NCBI GenBank assembly: GCA_963971535.1
Contig: OZ020586.1
Span: 71,906,634 to 71,970,633, forward strand
DNA from: Notolepis coatsorum
Taxonomy: Eukaryota; Chordata; Actinopteri; Aulopiformes; Paralepididae
DNA length: 64,000 bases
Reading direction: 5' to 3'
Below are positions 1 through 12,850 of this stretch, piece after piece. The notes beneath the pieces are model-generated. The model made no database searches. It saw only the letters and a list, made by a program, of their open reading frames with translations, and had not been told where the DNA came from. The position numbers and the translations under genes were made by a program. Position 1 is the first letter of the stretch, and each line of letters starts with the position of its first letter.

Positions 1-1174
<1,174 letters not shown>

Positions 1175-1191
1175 ATGTATGAGACTAGATG

Positions 1192-1219
1192 AGTTATAAT
1201 GACAGGGTACCTTCTCACT
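1192..1219 (-). repeat. Partial duplicate of the rnmt exon 5' end
   Basis: GTTATAATGACAGGGTACCT and the following TCTCACT resemble 1041-1068 inside the rnmt exon, including the codons for EKV and HYN. It too is followed by a GA tract. The copy lacks the rest of the exon and looks like a small local duplication, not a second exon. Confidence 0.6.
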
Positions 1220-1400
1220 AAACAGAGAGAGAGAATGAGAGAGATGAGAGAGAGAAAGACAGTGTTTTCTATTGTAGGCGAATATCCACAATGATAATAT
1301 GGAAGGAGAATAACGAGCGGTATGCATGAGGAGATGACACTGTGGTGCCTGGATCATCTGACCTCCTCATTAAATTCAAATGTGAAGGTAGTTAGAACAG

Positions 1401-1410
1401 AGACAGAGAC

Positions 1411-1496
<86 letters not shown>

Positions 1497-1577
1497 AGAG
1501 GAAGAGAGAGAAAGTGAGTGAGGGAAATAGAGAGGGAGAGAGATAGAGAGGAGAGAGAGATAGAGAGGAGAGGGAGA
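1401..1577. repeat. (GA)n microsatellite
   Basis: About 90 bp of pure GA followed by impure GA-rich sequence. All overlapping open frames (RERERE or SLSLSL) are products of the dinucleotide repeat. Confidence 0.95.
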
Positions 1578-1583
1578 CAGAGG

Positions 1584-1640
1584 GGCGAATTCACAAAGAA
1601 TGGATTGCGCTGTGGTAATAGCACCCTTAACTGCACGCGA
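1584..1640. repeat. Inverted-repeat end of a small DNA transposon family
   Basis: GAATTCACAAAGAATGGATT with following GCGC matches the termini of the palindromic element at 11272-11567 (AATCCACAAAGAATGGATTG) and resembles sequences near 17040-17100 and 20390-20455. A second end is not clear here. From 1640 to 2040 I see nothing else. Confidence 0.4.
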
Positions 1641-2606
1641 TTTGCGTGCAGTATCTGCTCCGTCTTTCCGAGCCACACTAAAGATATTGCGCGGATGAGA
1701 TACTAGCGCAAACACACCCATAGGTGTGCAATTTGCTCCTGATTTGCTCCAGCGCAGTTGGCAGTTATCAGGACCTGAAATGAGGGAGGGGGAATTAAGC
1801 TCTTAAATCCAATGCACACGGCGGGCGATACTTGTTGGCTTCCATTGTTATGAATGAGAGAACCCACACAGGAGATTTTCGAGCGACAATCACGTTCACA
1901 ATGAGGAAATAACATGACTTCTGCTGGTGTATTATTTGTAATATAAATTAATTTATAAATAGTACATTCATTGATCAATAACCTATGTATTATTACCATG
2001 CTATTTATGTTAGTTATTCATTAACAAAGTTAGTTCAGGGCAATTCCAGCATTATGGATGTTACATTCAGAGAGAACATTGGAAACTTAACTTAACATTG
2101 ACAAGGCATCGATTTGAATTGGAAGTATAATTTACACATTTTAGTTACACTTATTGAGATAAAGATGAGCCTGCAGTAAGAAATGTTGACCTTTTGGATT
2201 TTGAGATAGGTGACAAAATACACAGCGTTATGGATGTTACGGAAATTGACAAGCTTTTCGGACTCACTGAACACATGATGAAAACTCTGTGAATATCTTT
2301 TTCAAAGAATAACATGTTTACTATCACTTTGTAGGGAAGGGTTTGAGGTACCCAAAAAGCATATGCAGGAAAACCTGGCATTTCCTCTCAAGGAATGAAT
2401 CACAAAAGTGCCGTTATGGATGTTACATTTTTGCGTTATGGATGTTACACGCCTGAAATAGACAAAAACACTATAAAAATAAGGCTTTACCCACATGTGT
2501 TTGACTTCGGTGGACCATTTTGAGGGTCAAACCAGTCTGGATTCAAGTTGTAGTCTGAAAAAATGCCAGGAAATGCTGAGAGAATTGTTGCATATATATA
2601 GAACAC

Positions 2607-2741
2607 AAATGTTCTAGAATGTTCGATTATGACATCATACTGTGACATCACAAATGTTCTAGAATGTTCTATTATGACATCATACTGTGACATCACAAAT
2701 GTTCTAGAATGTTCTATTATGACATCATACTGTGACATCAC
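2607..2741. repeat. Three 45-bp tandem repeats
   Basis: Three copies of a 45-bp unit that includes GTTCTAGAATGTTCTATTAT, with one base difference in the first copy. 45 is a multiple of three, so all frames repeat in phase; the minus-strand peptide with MSQYDVIIEHSRTFV three times is a by-product. Confidence 0.9.
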
Positions 2742-3227
2742 AAAAATCACAAAAAATAAATAAAATTATTTTCAAAATATCAGTCACTTCTGAAAATAAA
2801 TTACAAAAAGTTTTTGGAAAATAGCTCTTTATTTGATTAACATAAAAAGGTGTTTTCTATACAGAGAACAGCAATATTAATATCGGTTAAATCAGAAAAT
2901 GAGTTTTGGAGCAATTCCATGAAAATGTCAACCTCACCATGAAAAAGAAAGTTATAAAAAATCAAGTCCAATTCACTCTACCTGGACTGGTTCAGAGAAA
3001 TGGTATCTCCCTCTGTTATCCATGTGAGGATTGAGGTGTTCACGAATCTGATCAAAACTGACCCAGGACTTGTCCCCTTTGGTTGGAAGTGCAGCGGTAA
3101 GCCTCCATAAGGGACATGGACATGTGGCATTTCTGAACCCTCTGCTTGACTCCTTCTCTTATGGTCACTGCATCCTTCATTCCTGGGGCCTGTCTTGAAA
3201 GGTCGTCCCTGAAATAATATTCATTTA

Positions 3228-4216
3228 TAGGGATGCACCGAATGGGAAATTCTTGGCCGAAACAGATACCGAAAATAGAACCGAATTCCGAAAGGCCGAA
3301 AATGATTCATAGAATAGAATTTTTTTTACCAATGTTGTTCAGCTACCTGATTATGGAAAAATATATGATTATGGCTAAACTTAACTTAAATAATAAATAA
3401 TCACTATTATGGGTCTTTTTGTATCACAAACAGTACTGTATTTGCAAATCTGGTATGTCATAAATGTATAGATATAGCAGTACTGTCTATCTGTATGTCA
3501 TGTATGTCATATTATGTCCTGATGAATTGAAAATGGGGGACCCTGATGTAAACAAGACGAAAGTCTTTCTCTGGTCTGCATCCCCTTAACAATTGTGTGT
3601 ATTGAGCTGTACTGTAGTCTGTACCTATTCTGCAATCTGTTAATAAAGTTTTCAATATATGAGAGAGAGAGAGCGAGAGCGAGAGCGAGAGAGAGAGAGA
3701 GAAGACATGTGGACATCTGTGCTCTACTGAGCGCACCTTTCTAGTCCCCAGATGAATGTGCTCTCTTGACTTTGGCACAGTAGACGCGCGACGTGTATGC
3801 TCGAGAATGATAATAATGCTCTTCAGATTATATTATCAACGCCAGACAGCGTCAATGTGAGAAACACAACCCCCCCCCCCTCTCGCTCTGAAGAATATGC
3901 ATATTAGATCACTCAGTGATTAACCGCGACGGGCATATAGTAAATAAGGATATAAAGCATTGCGTGCGGAGTTTACATAGAAACAGCGCGACTCCGCCGA
4001 GTCCCAAGAGAGTTTTCACAGGCTGCAGAAGCAGGACTGAAGAGCTCACGTTAAGCATGTAATGACTGAAGCCGCGTTTTGATGACATCATCACAACAAC
4101 ACGCGTTAGGTTACAGGTTGTTTCTGTTTTTCGGTGATATATTTTCGGTGAAAAAACTCTTTCGGCCGAAAGCCGAAAGGGCAGTTTTCGGTGGCCGAAA
4201 TTTCGGTGCATCCCTA
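3228..4216. mobile_element. Non-autonomous hAT-like transposon, 989 bp
   Basis: Terminal inverted repeats TAGGGATGCACCGAA and TTCGGTGCATCCCTA are flanked by an 8-bp duplication with one mismatch (TTCATTTA at 3220-3227, CTCATTTA at 4217-4224). Subterminal sequence is rich in CCGAAA/TTTCGG. No transposase gene is seen. It contains a LINE 3' end (3520-3655) and a GA tract (3661-3705), and lies inside the 2040-5125 element. Confidence 0.9.
3520..3655 (+). repeat. L2/Rex-like LINE 3' end (family A)
   Basis: Carries the family module GAATTGAAAATGGGGGACCC, then CTGCATCCCCTTAACAATTG, then CTGCAATCTGTTAATAAAG. The module recurs at about ten places in the window; at 25376-26645 it follows a reverse-transcriptase C-terminus, which identifies it as that LINE's 3' UTR. 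It is nested in the hAT at 3228-4216. Confidence 0.85.
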
Positions 4217-5295
4217 CTCATTTACTTTCTGTTTGGTTTCATTTGTGGTTTCTGTGTTTTTTGGGGTGGGTTTCTTGTCACTATACTCGGCAAAACAATA
4301 ACAAATACACATGTAGGCTGAGCAAACGCAAGGGGGAGATGGCCGACAGCAGCCGATTAGCAGTAGGCTAAAGTGGACACTGCTCTGCCTAGACCAACAA
4401 TGTGTGAAAAGGTTGTGTCTGGAAATGTGTTGGATTTTAATCAAACAAGGAGTCATAAAATACTTCTGATTTAAATCAAACAAAGGGATCATAATCGGAC
4501 TTAACAACACACATTTTTGATAGTGTTTTTTGTCTATTTCAGGCGTGTAACATCCATAACGCAAAAATGTAACATCCATAACGGCACTTTTTTGTGATTC
4601 ATTCCTTGAGGAAATGCCAGGTTTTCCTGAATGTGCTTTTTGGGTACCTCAAACCCTTCCCTACAAAGTGATAGTAAACATGTTATTCTTTGAAAAAGAT
4701 ATTCACAGAGTTTTCATCATGTGTTCAGTGAGTCCGAAAAGTTTGTCAATTTCCGTAACATCCATAACGTTGTGTATTTTGTCACCTATCTCAAAATCCA
4801 AAAGGTCAAAACATTTCTTATTGCAGGCTCATCTTTATCTCAATAAGTGTAACTAAAATGTGTAAATTATACTTCAAACAAAGGGGTCATAATCGGACTT
4901 AACAACACACATTCGCAATGTAACATCCGTCACTTGCAATGTAACATCCATAACGGTAACATCCATAACACTTGTAAAGAATACAAAAAATAAGACCAGA
5001 ATGACTAATTGTTGCCAATATGTCATCTTTATAAAAGTTAGCTTTGCTTAAGAAGTTTGGTTGACATTGCATTCCAGATGCATGTTTTATGACAACTTTT
5101 CCTGGAAAACGTTATGGATGTTGCATTCGCTGTCCCATAAAGGGGCATTATAACAGCATGCTTCACCTGCCAATGGAAAGACACAAAGTACATAATTGAT
5201 TCACATATTGATACAACAGCCCTTCATGACCAAAGGTGAGGTTAGAAAAATATCTGTAATTTTTTTTGACATTCTGGCCATTCAGAAAGTCATAC

Positions 5296-6215
5296 AATTA
5301 ACACTTTAATCGCCGGAAACGCCGAAACTCGTCATTCCCCGCCATGCTCATTCTGCCGAAGACGCTGTAACACGTCTTTGATATCAATATTTCAAAAATC
5401 TGTGATCGAAATCATATTTCTCCCCCGGGGACCTGAGATATACTGCTGAGCTCCACTCAACTCTCTAACGGTTCAAGAGCACCATCTGGTGGCCGATCGG
5501 CAGATCGCCCAACAGGAAGTCATGTGGATGAAGTGGTGCTCACCCATATTTTGTCCGGGCACTCGCTATCATTAGCAGGACTCCATCTTGACAGTGAACA
5601 CTGATCGGTGCAAATAACTCGACAAACAACATGATTTGGACGTATATACTATTATACAACCTGGAAATGGATCGGGTATTTATACATCCCATAATAGGAA
5701 TATCTCTGCTCCACGCTCATCGCCCAACGGTGCGAGGAAGATACGGTAAGATCCAGCATTATTTTCCAACGTGTTCTTTACTAACTGCTCTGATGATCAT
5801 ATCACCCACACTAGATGAATGATATAACATTGCCCACGGAATTATAAACGACCCCCGCCCATCCGGTCAACATCAGATCATACGTAGTAACTCCTAGAAG
5901 CACATCCAGTTGAAATTTTTTATCTCGCACAGATTCCTACCAAACTGTATTTGATCATCAATATAATGCATTTAGGGCTATAAATCAAGTTCTGGAGAAA
6001 GCTGCAGAAAACGATAAAAACATACTTATACTTTAGACCGTATTTTAGTATGAATATGTGAATGAAAAAGTATAACGTTGCTACACCCTGAACAATAGAT
6101 ATAGGACATTGAATGGGCCATAATAATGTCAATTTAGCAATACAATTTAAAAGGTTATAGCCCTGCAAAGAAGGGGAACTTCTCCATAGACAAATAGAGA
6201 TGGCGAGGGATGGTA
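5296..6215. repeat. Diverged ~0.95-kb repeat, copy 1
   Basis: Shares an ordered series of blocks with copies near 6715-10225, 12443-12850 and 12885-16530. These are a GCCG-rich start, a GGAAATGGAT block, AATTATAAACGACCC, a run of Cs, and an end containing GCAATACAATTTAAAA and ATAGCCCTGCAAA. No gene is recognised. From 6216 to 6714 nothing is recognisable. Confidence 0.7.
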
Positions 6216-7225
6216 AATTATGAATTTAACCATGGCGATCAAAGTGTTAGGTTAATCGAAAAATAAATGTTTACATCATTGTGTCTCCTCCTGTAGTGTG
6301 AAAAAACACGCATTCTCATAAATATTACGATCAAATCTATTTTGTACTTCAAAATATAGACCTTGATGATACATTTGAAATTGGTTTAGTTATGATCATG
6401 TTATTTAAATTTTTTCATGGTGAGGTTGACATTTTGCATGGAATTGCCCTTCACCATTTATATGTGCTGCTTAATATAGCCTACATAAACAAATCTGTCT
6501 ATTTATCGATACTCCCATCAATCGACAATCATGACGTTGCATTACTGCTGATCAGCACGCCTTTCAGGTTAACTGGTGAAAAAAATAGTTTAAGTGGTAA
6601 CGTTAGCAAGCTATAATCTCCAGACATGTTTTGGCCATTCGAGACCGTTTTCAAATGTCCAATCCAACGAATTTTGTTCGCTCATAAAATGCTTACAAAT
6701 GTTAAATGTGATAGATGACTGTTAACACATTGGTTGCCAAAAACGCTTTGCGGCGTTATTGCCTGCCATGCATTGACCGCCAACAACGCTGTACAGCGTT
6801 TTTTAGATCAATATTTAATTTTTTCGCCATGGCATTCATAATTCATCCAGCCAACCTCCGGTGCTCCAGCGGGACCCTGAATGAGACTGCAACGCCTCAA
6901 TACCGCCGCCTGGTGGATGGTCGGCGAGTTACACTCTCAAAACCGGATGTTGTGATCGGTGCATAAAGGAAATTCCTCCGGCAGTCCCATCATGTTACGG
7001 GACTCCAGATAGGGGTGCACCGATGTATCGGTCGGGTATCGGTATCGGTCGATAAGTGCCTTGTTGACTGCAATCGGCCTATCGACCGATAAGCTCGAAT
7101 GTGCCGATGGCAGTAGCCGATAAATATCCATCAATTTGTGTAGCGTCAAAAGGAAAAAAAAAAGTTCAGTCGCGACCTGCACAACGCCGCCCCCAGTCCC
7201 CCACACAGTCACGCACACAAGCTAC

Positions 7226-7551
7226 TAGGGATGGGTACCGAACCGAAACACGTCGGTACTACCGAGTATCGAATCAAGTGAGAAAAAAAAAATTTACTTT
7301 TTTTTTTTCATGTCAACGTTCACACGCACAATATATGCTTACCTAGGATTTGACTTGATTCAACAACAAAGCAGTCGGAGCAATAACGAGCCGAAAACTG
7401 TCGAAATTGTAGTTATTTGAAGTTTGGATTTTTTTTTTACGACTGAGGTAGGTAAATTACATTTCTTGACTAAAGTACCGAAAAAAGGTACCGTTGGGTA
7501 CCGGTATCGATTCACAGGTACCGGTTCAAATGTGAAAGGTACCCATCCCTA
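7226..7551. mobile_element. Short hAT-like MITE, 326 bp
   Basis: TAGGGATGGGTACCG and GGTACCCATCCCTA ends are flanked by CAAGCTAC (7218-7225) and CAAGCCAC (7552-7559), an 8-bp duplication with one mismatch. The interior is AT-rich and non-coding. Nested in the 1.7-kb hAT. Confidence 0.88.
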
Positions 7552-7726
7552 CAAGCCACTGCATCAAAGTTACTACTTATGATTAACAAAGGCATTCGTT
7601 TTGTGGCATTAACGTTATATAGTTAGTGTTACACGTTCAATAACATCAGCATATTATTTACCCAAACATAGCAAGTAGCAAGCATTACTCGTTCATCATA
7701 GCTCAGTTCCATTCCGTTGCTCATAG

Positions 7727-7775
7727 AGCCCCGAGTTGTACCCATTCTGCAATCTGTTAATAAAGTTTTCAATCA
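7727..7775 (+). repeat. LINE family A 3' tail fragment
   Basis: A short piece with ACCCATTCTGCAATCTGTTA, the AATAAAG signal and the TTTTCAATC end of LINE family A, inside the hAT at 7010-8697. From 7776 to 8384 there is no recognisable gene. Confidence 0.7.
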
Positions 7776-8384
7776 GACAAATGTATAGAAAGGCTTTGTT
7801 TTATTATAACATTCGTTGCAGTAAAATCATTATGCCTCGTTTGGTCATCCTGCGGAGCGCTGGTAATCTATCGTGGTCGGCGGGGAGCTAACGTATTAGC
7901 TACGGTAAGTTTGTTGTGCTTCTCGCAAGCAGGTCAATGGCGGCATTCCCGGAAGTAAAAAACGAATAAACGCTTGCCGATTGGTGGTAACAGCAGAGGC
8001 GGGTGCAAGCGGTGTGACGTAATTGGCAGAATCGACTGTCAATCAAAATTGTTCTGTTGCATTGCATTGGTTGAGAGCTCTGGTTGAGACAATAGTATCC
8101 AGCTGCAGCCCGGCAGACCATACTGTGAGAGAGATAGTGCTATTTCTTGATGTTTCCTTTTTTTAAGTAAGTAAAGAGGCCTATTTTCATATCGGTGAGC
8201 ACAATTTGTAATACAAAAAGAGAGACGTGTGGCCTATTTATTTAATATTTTATTTATTCATTTATTATTATTATTTTATTTGTTGCCATGGCTAAAATAA
8301 TAGTCAAGCATAGGGCTAAAACATTTTCATAAACAATAATAAAAAAATTTGTTATTTGGTTATAATAAGGGCTTTTCTATGCAT

Positions 8385-8520
8385 TTGTCTGATTGATTGA
8401 TTGATTGAAAGCTTTATTGACAGATTGCAGTGGGTACAATACAGTACAGCTCAGTGGACCAGAAAAAGACTTTTGGCTTTTTTACATAAGGGTCCTCCAT
8501 TTTCAATTCATCAAAACATT
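8385..8520 (-). repeat. LINE family A 3' end, reverse orientation
   Basis: A (TTGA)n tail at 8393-8408 precedes AAGCTTTATTGACAGATTGC, the reverse complement of the family's AATAAAG end, and runs to the CATTTTCAATTCATC block. The real 3' end points left. AT dinucleotide tracts follow at 8553-8605. Confidence 0.8.
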
Positions 8521-8926
8521 TAGAGACATACAAAATGTACAAATATACAGTAGTTTCATAAATATATATATATATATTACAAAAATATATATATATATTA
8601 AAAAAAATTATAAGAATGCCACAAATATCGGTATCGGCCGATTGTGTTAGTTGAACAATCGGTATCGGTGGCAAATTTTCATATCGGTGCATCCCTAACT
8701 CCAGACAAACACTATAGTGCATATGGATCGCTGCCATAACGCAATAATCGATATGATTTCGGCATTTATTGCGCCATACAAACCGGAAATGGATATAGGA
8801 GATCGGCGTCGAATAATTGGGATCTTCTCCTCCAGTCTCATCGGCGAACGGTAAGAGGACAGTAACGTTATTTTCAGCCCGATTGTTTATTAATTTCACT
8901 GCAAACCATCTGATCAACGTATCAAG

Positions 8927-9841
8927 TAGGGGTGGACGGTATAAACGGTATACGGTATAAACGGTATTAATTTGCTCTACGGTATGGATTTTGACTATAC
9001 CGTGTAACCGGTAGAGCAGCTCTAAAATAGCAATGACGTCATGTAACCACAGCGCGACTATTTCAATCGCATTTGCCCCTAAAAATAGATAGGATTAGTC
9101 ATAGATAATAGATATGTGCAAACTGGAAAAAGTTATTTAGGAGGCTTCGCGCAGTGGGCGTATCAACACGCAATTGTCATTTCATAATAAACACATATCA
9201 CCGCGGCGCACAGCAAGTTTCAATTTCAGTTCCTGGCATTTTTAACCAGTGGAGAAAGGTAAGAGATGTCCCTATCGTTTTTCTTATATGAATTATTCTA
9301 CGTTAATAAAACATACCTGGTGATCAACTACAGTTTGCTGTAAACATTATGATATGCGTGTAGTGTTATGATAACGACGGCTGGAGCGGGAGCCGGGAGG
9401 ACGGCTGCAGCAGTGGATTTGCGAATAGCATGCAGCTGCAGAGCCGCAGAGCCAGCGGCGCTTTCAGGTCAGGTCCGCTCAACAGCGCCCCCCCACCCAA
9501 CGGCTGAAAGCTGTGACCAGACCTGAAAGCGCCGCTGGCTCTGCGGCTCTGCAGCTAGTACATTATGCTTCTAGCAAAATCCAGCATCCAGCCCGGCTGT
9601 TTGCAATGGGAGCAGCACGGACTCGGGACTTATTTTATTTGGAATATAATGACTTCATACGCAGTTTTAAGTTAAAATATTATAAATCTACATGCCTTGA
9701 GGATGTCATTCTTTATATAGCCTGCCTATCAGGCAAAAAAAATTATTCTAACGGAAACACTGATACCGTGATATATACCGTTACCGTCTATGCTTCAAAT
9801 TATACCGTGATATAAATTTTAGACCATACCGTCCACCCCTA
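8927..9841. mobile_element. hAT-like element with TAGGGGTGGACGGTAT ends
   Basis: Inverted ends TAGGGGTGGACGGTAT and ATACCGTCCACCCCTA bound 915 bp. Flanks GTATCAAG and GTAAATAA are a poor 8-bp match, so the duplication is decayed or the ends are slightly off. It interrupts copy 2 of the 0.95-kb repeat. It contains a 42-bp-arm hairpin (9434-9556) and no transposase gene. Confidence 0.75.
9434..9556. repeat. Hairpin with 42-bp arms
   Basis: Arms 9434-9475 and 9515-9556 are reverse complements with one mismatch (arm core GCCAGCGGCGCTTTCAGGTC), separated by 39 bp. They are GC-rich inside an AT-rich element. Confidence 0.92.
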
Positions 9842-11271
9842 GTAAATAAAGCCGTTATTGATGATCAAGGAATTATAAACGACCCCCCCCATCCCCTTTC
9901 CTTCACGCACGATGAAGCATAATGTATACCGATCATATACATTTGAATTTTTTGATATAGCGTGTATAGGAGAGAAACGGCAATGGATAATCTATATATG
10001 CTTCAGGGCCTATAACTACTGTTTTTGGAATTACAGCAGAAAAGATTAAAAACATACTTATATTCTCGACGCTAGTAACACAACAATGTATGAATGAAAA
10101 AATATAACGTTCCCACATCCTGAACGATAGATAATCGATGTTGAATGGGCCGTAGTAATGTCAATATAGCAATACAATTTAAAAAGTTATAGCCCTGCAA
10201 AGAAGGTAAACATCTCCATAGGCTTTCAACGGTGGCAGAGAGTGGTATAAGATGGGCACAATCCCCGGCGGCGTGTAGTCTTTTACCAACACACTTGCAG
10301 TTCCGCGTTCGGGTTCTGCGATCTGATTGGCCACTGACATTTCTCTCTGCGCCAATCGCCACGTAGCTGCCGCCTCGCAGGTTCTCATTCAACTACTGTC
10401 CAAATTGCTGTATAACAGCAGCGTGATTATGTTAGCGTAGTAATATCTATACTTTTCAAGAAAACAAATGCTGTATCTTGTCGGTGGAGAACAAAAAGAC
10501 ACGTAGCCTTTGCTTTAAAATCCTGTCGAAAGTCTGGGAGAAGCTGTTTTCCTTAAAGCAGTGTTTTCTCTCTCTCTCTTAATGGTGTTGTGTGTAATGC
10601 TGTTGCCCGTTTCGAGCTTCCTCGAAGTGTTTCTGGCTTGCGGTGGCTATTCTGAAATTAGGCAATACAATTACCGGTATGTGAGCATGTGCTATCAAGA
10701 AAATATATGAAAGTTATTACTTCAACACTAAATCCGTGGATCTTTAAAGACGAAACACAAGTCAGTTAACTCCGCTGGCACGATTCATATCCAAAAGTTA
10801 TCCATTATGCACGATCAATTCCGTGATGGTGAAGATGATGACAACATATAGGTCTGTTTTACCCTCTCTTGCTTTTCTCTCTTGTGAACTTGTCATTTAA
10901 ATATTTTCTAATAGAACAGCAGCTACAGCAGGATGAGTCCCGTGCCACGGGCAACTAAAGGAAGCATTAGACCGTATACCTCTCATCGGTAAAATAACAA
11001 TTCGGTGATGTTGAACAACCAATGAACATAAATCGTGAGCCGTGACGTAAGGGTCCCTGTTGCGTGTAGTCTTTTACCAGCAGACAGGCCGTCAGAATGT
11101 TAATTTGGGATAAATAAATAATAATGGGTTTCTTTATTTATTTTCGTTGTATTGTGCAATTTGTGCTTGTGCTGCATGATGACATACATAATCAAATGTC
11201 CAATCCAATTGTTTTATTCATGCAAATATTTGAAGCATTTTTTAGTAAGGTGACTAACCTCTCAAACACTC

Positions 11272-11567
11272 AGGGCTAAATCCACAAAGAATGGATTGCA
11301 CGGAGCAAGTTGCACCCTTACTTAAAATTCGTTATGAATTGAAAATGGGGGACCCTAATGTAAACAAGACGAAAGTCTTTCTCTAGTCTGCATCCCCTTA
11401 ACAATTGTGTGTATTGAGCCGTACTGTATTGTACCCATTCTGCAATCTGTTAATACAATTTTCATTCAATCAAACACCGTGCAGGGTCCCCCATTTTCAA
11501 TTCATAATGCATTTTAAGTAAGGGTGCAACTTGCTCCGTGCAATCCATTCTTTGTGGATTTAGCCCT
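11272..11567. mobile_element. Palindromic MITE containing a LINE tail
   Basis: AGGGCTAAATCCACAAAGAA at the left end and its complement ending GGATTTAGCCCT at 11567 bound two arms of about 80 bp. The arms continue into LINE family A sequence (GAATTGAAAATGGGGGACCC at the left, its complement at 11485-11510). The LINE 3' end lies between at about 11335-11475. No clear target duplication. The adjacent 10226-11271 holds no recognised gene. Confidence 0.7.
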
Positions 11568-11595
11568 AAATTTTCCGCTTGAAATAATTAATCAA

Positions 11596-12442
11596 GGGGA
11601 TGCACCGAATGGGAAATTCTTGGCCGAAACCGATACCGAAAATAGGAAACAGTTGGCCGAAAACCGAATGCCGAAAGGCAGAAAATGATTAATATAAATA
11701 TATATATAATGTTTGGCAAAAGACATGATTATGGCTAAACTTAAATAATATTAATAATCACTATTATGGGCCCATAAAACATTTATTCAGCACTTTTGAA
11801 TGCATACATTAATTCCAGACTGACTGCTGAAAGATTGTACAATTTAAACATTTTCTCTTTGCATACAACAAAATGTGCATTAAAGTCAAGTGCATTTTCT
11901 TTTCTCTGTAGGATAACTACAACAAAGTGCATTCAGAACAAAGCCAAGGTGCTTTAAAACTGCATAACGATCTGCATAAAGACACACACACAGGACTGTT
12001 GTATTTACTACATCTCCCATGACTCTTAGCGGGGGATGACGTAGCTTACGAGAGACTGGTCAAAGAGGAATGGAAGCGTTAGCTAGCTTAACGCTAACGT
12101 TTAACCGCGACGGGCATATAGTAATGGCGAGGATATAAAGCATGTTAAAGACGCATTTATTTGATGCGTTGCTCGCAGAGTTTATAGAAACAGCGCAACT
12201 CCCAAGAGGAGTTAGTTATCACAGGCTGCAGAATGCAGGAAGAGCTGCCAAACAGCTCACGGTACACGTTGCGTGTTTTGATTACGTCATCACAACAACA
12301 CTTTAGGTTATGAACGTTACGTAACCCTGTTCTTTGACATTCAGTGATATATTTTCGGTGCTAAAACCCTTTCGGCCGAAAGAGCCTTTTTGACCATTTT
12401 CGGCCGATAATTATCGGCAGCCAAATATTCGGTGCATCCCTA
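11596..12442. mobile_element. hAT-like element related to 3228-4216
   Basis: GGGATGCACCGAATGGGAAA at the left and TCGGTGCATCCCTA at the right, with CCGAAA-rich subterminal sequence closely similar to the 3228-4216 element. The left end is damaged and no 8-bp duplication is seen. Non-coding. Confidence 0.8.
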
Positions 12443-12850
12443 GTATGTACTATTCAAAACGAATGCTGTTGCTGGCGATCAGAGCATCAACCGCCCCCCC
12501 CCCCCCCCCCCCCCCCCCCCCTTTGATGCATTCATGATGAAACATAATACCTATTATATAACTTTGATTTGGAAACAGTAGCGTGTCCAGGCGAGAAATG
12601 CGAACATTTAGCAATACTCACATATCGCTCTATAACGCAGCTTCCAGAAATTAGCCAGGATCACTCTGAACCTATACAATATTCACCACGGGATAACACG
12701 CGAATGTATACATGAACAAATTTATTCTTTTTTACATGTTGGACGAGGGATAGTTACTGTCAAATGAGCCATAGTATTGTCTCCCTAGCTATAATATAGA
12801 ATATAGATATAGCCCTGCAAACACCGTGATTCACAGTGAAAATCCCTATC
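12443..12850. repeat. Diverged ~0.95-kb repeat, partial copy 3
   Basis: Holds the second half of the unit: ATGCTGTTGCTGGCGATCAG, a 30-odd base run of C (12490-12522), TTTGATTTGGAAACAGTA, ATATTCACCACGGGATAACA and ATAGCCCTGCAAA. It matches 14651-16530 once insertions there are removed. Confidence 0.75.

Larger units (their letters stand above)
2040..5125. mobile_element. Long inverted-repeat DNA element with repeated GTTATGGATGTTAC motif
   Basis: Sequence 2100-2470 is repeated in inverse orientation at about 4540-4870; both arms can be read as the same 60-70 residue frame beginning MPGFP. The motif GTTATGGATGTTAC or a close variant recurs near 2053, 2227, 2413 and 2433. Its complement GTAACATCCATAAC recurs near 4547, 4568, 4755, 4944, 4958 and 5110. 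Long inverted arms with an oriented, repeated subterminal motif suggest a DNA transposon with several transposase-binding sites. No transposase gene is visible, and a hAT element sits in the centre. Outer ends and target duplication are not resolved, and the superfamily is unknown. Confidence 0.6.
7010..8697. mobile_element. Non-autonomous hAT-like transposon, 1,688 bp
   Basis: Ends TAGGGGTGCACCGAT and ATCGGTGCATCCCTA form inverted repeats. They are flanked by a perfect 8-bp duplication ACTCCAGA (7002-7009, 8698-8705). Subterminal GGTATCGG motifs are dense. No transposase is visible. Nested within are a smaller TIR element (7226-7551) and two LINE family A tails. Confidence 0.93.
6715..10225. 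repeat. Diverged ~0.95-kb repeat, copy 2 (interrupted)
   Basis: Made of 6715-7009, 8706-8926 and 9842-10225; the gaps are the hAT elements at 7010-8697 and 8927-9841. Block order matches copy 1: GGAAATGGATAT, TAATTGGGATCTTCTCCTCC, AATTATAAACGACCC, and GCAATACAATTTAAAAAGTT with ATAGCCCTGCAAAGAAGG. Confidence 0.7.
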
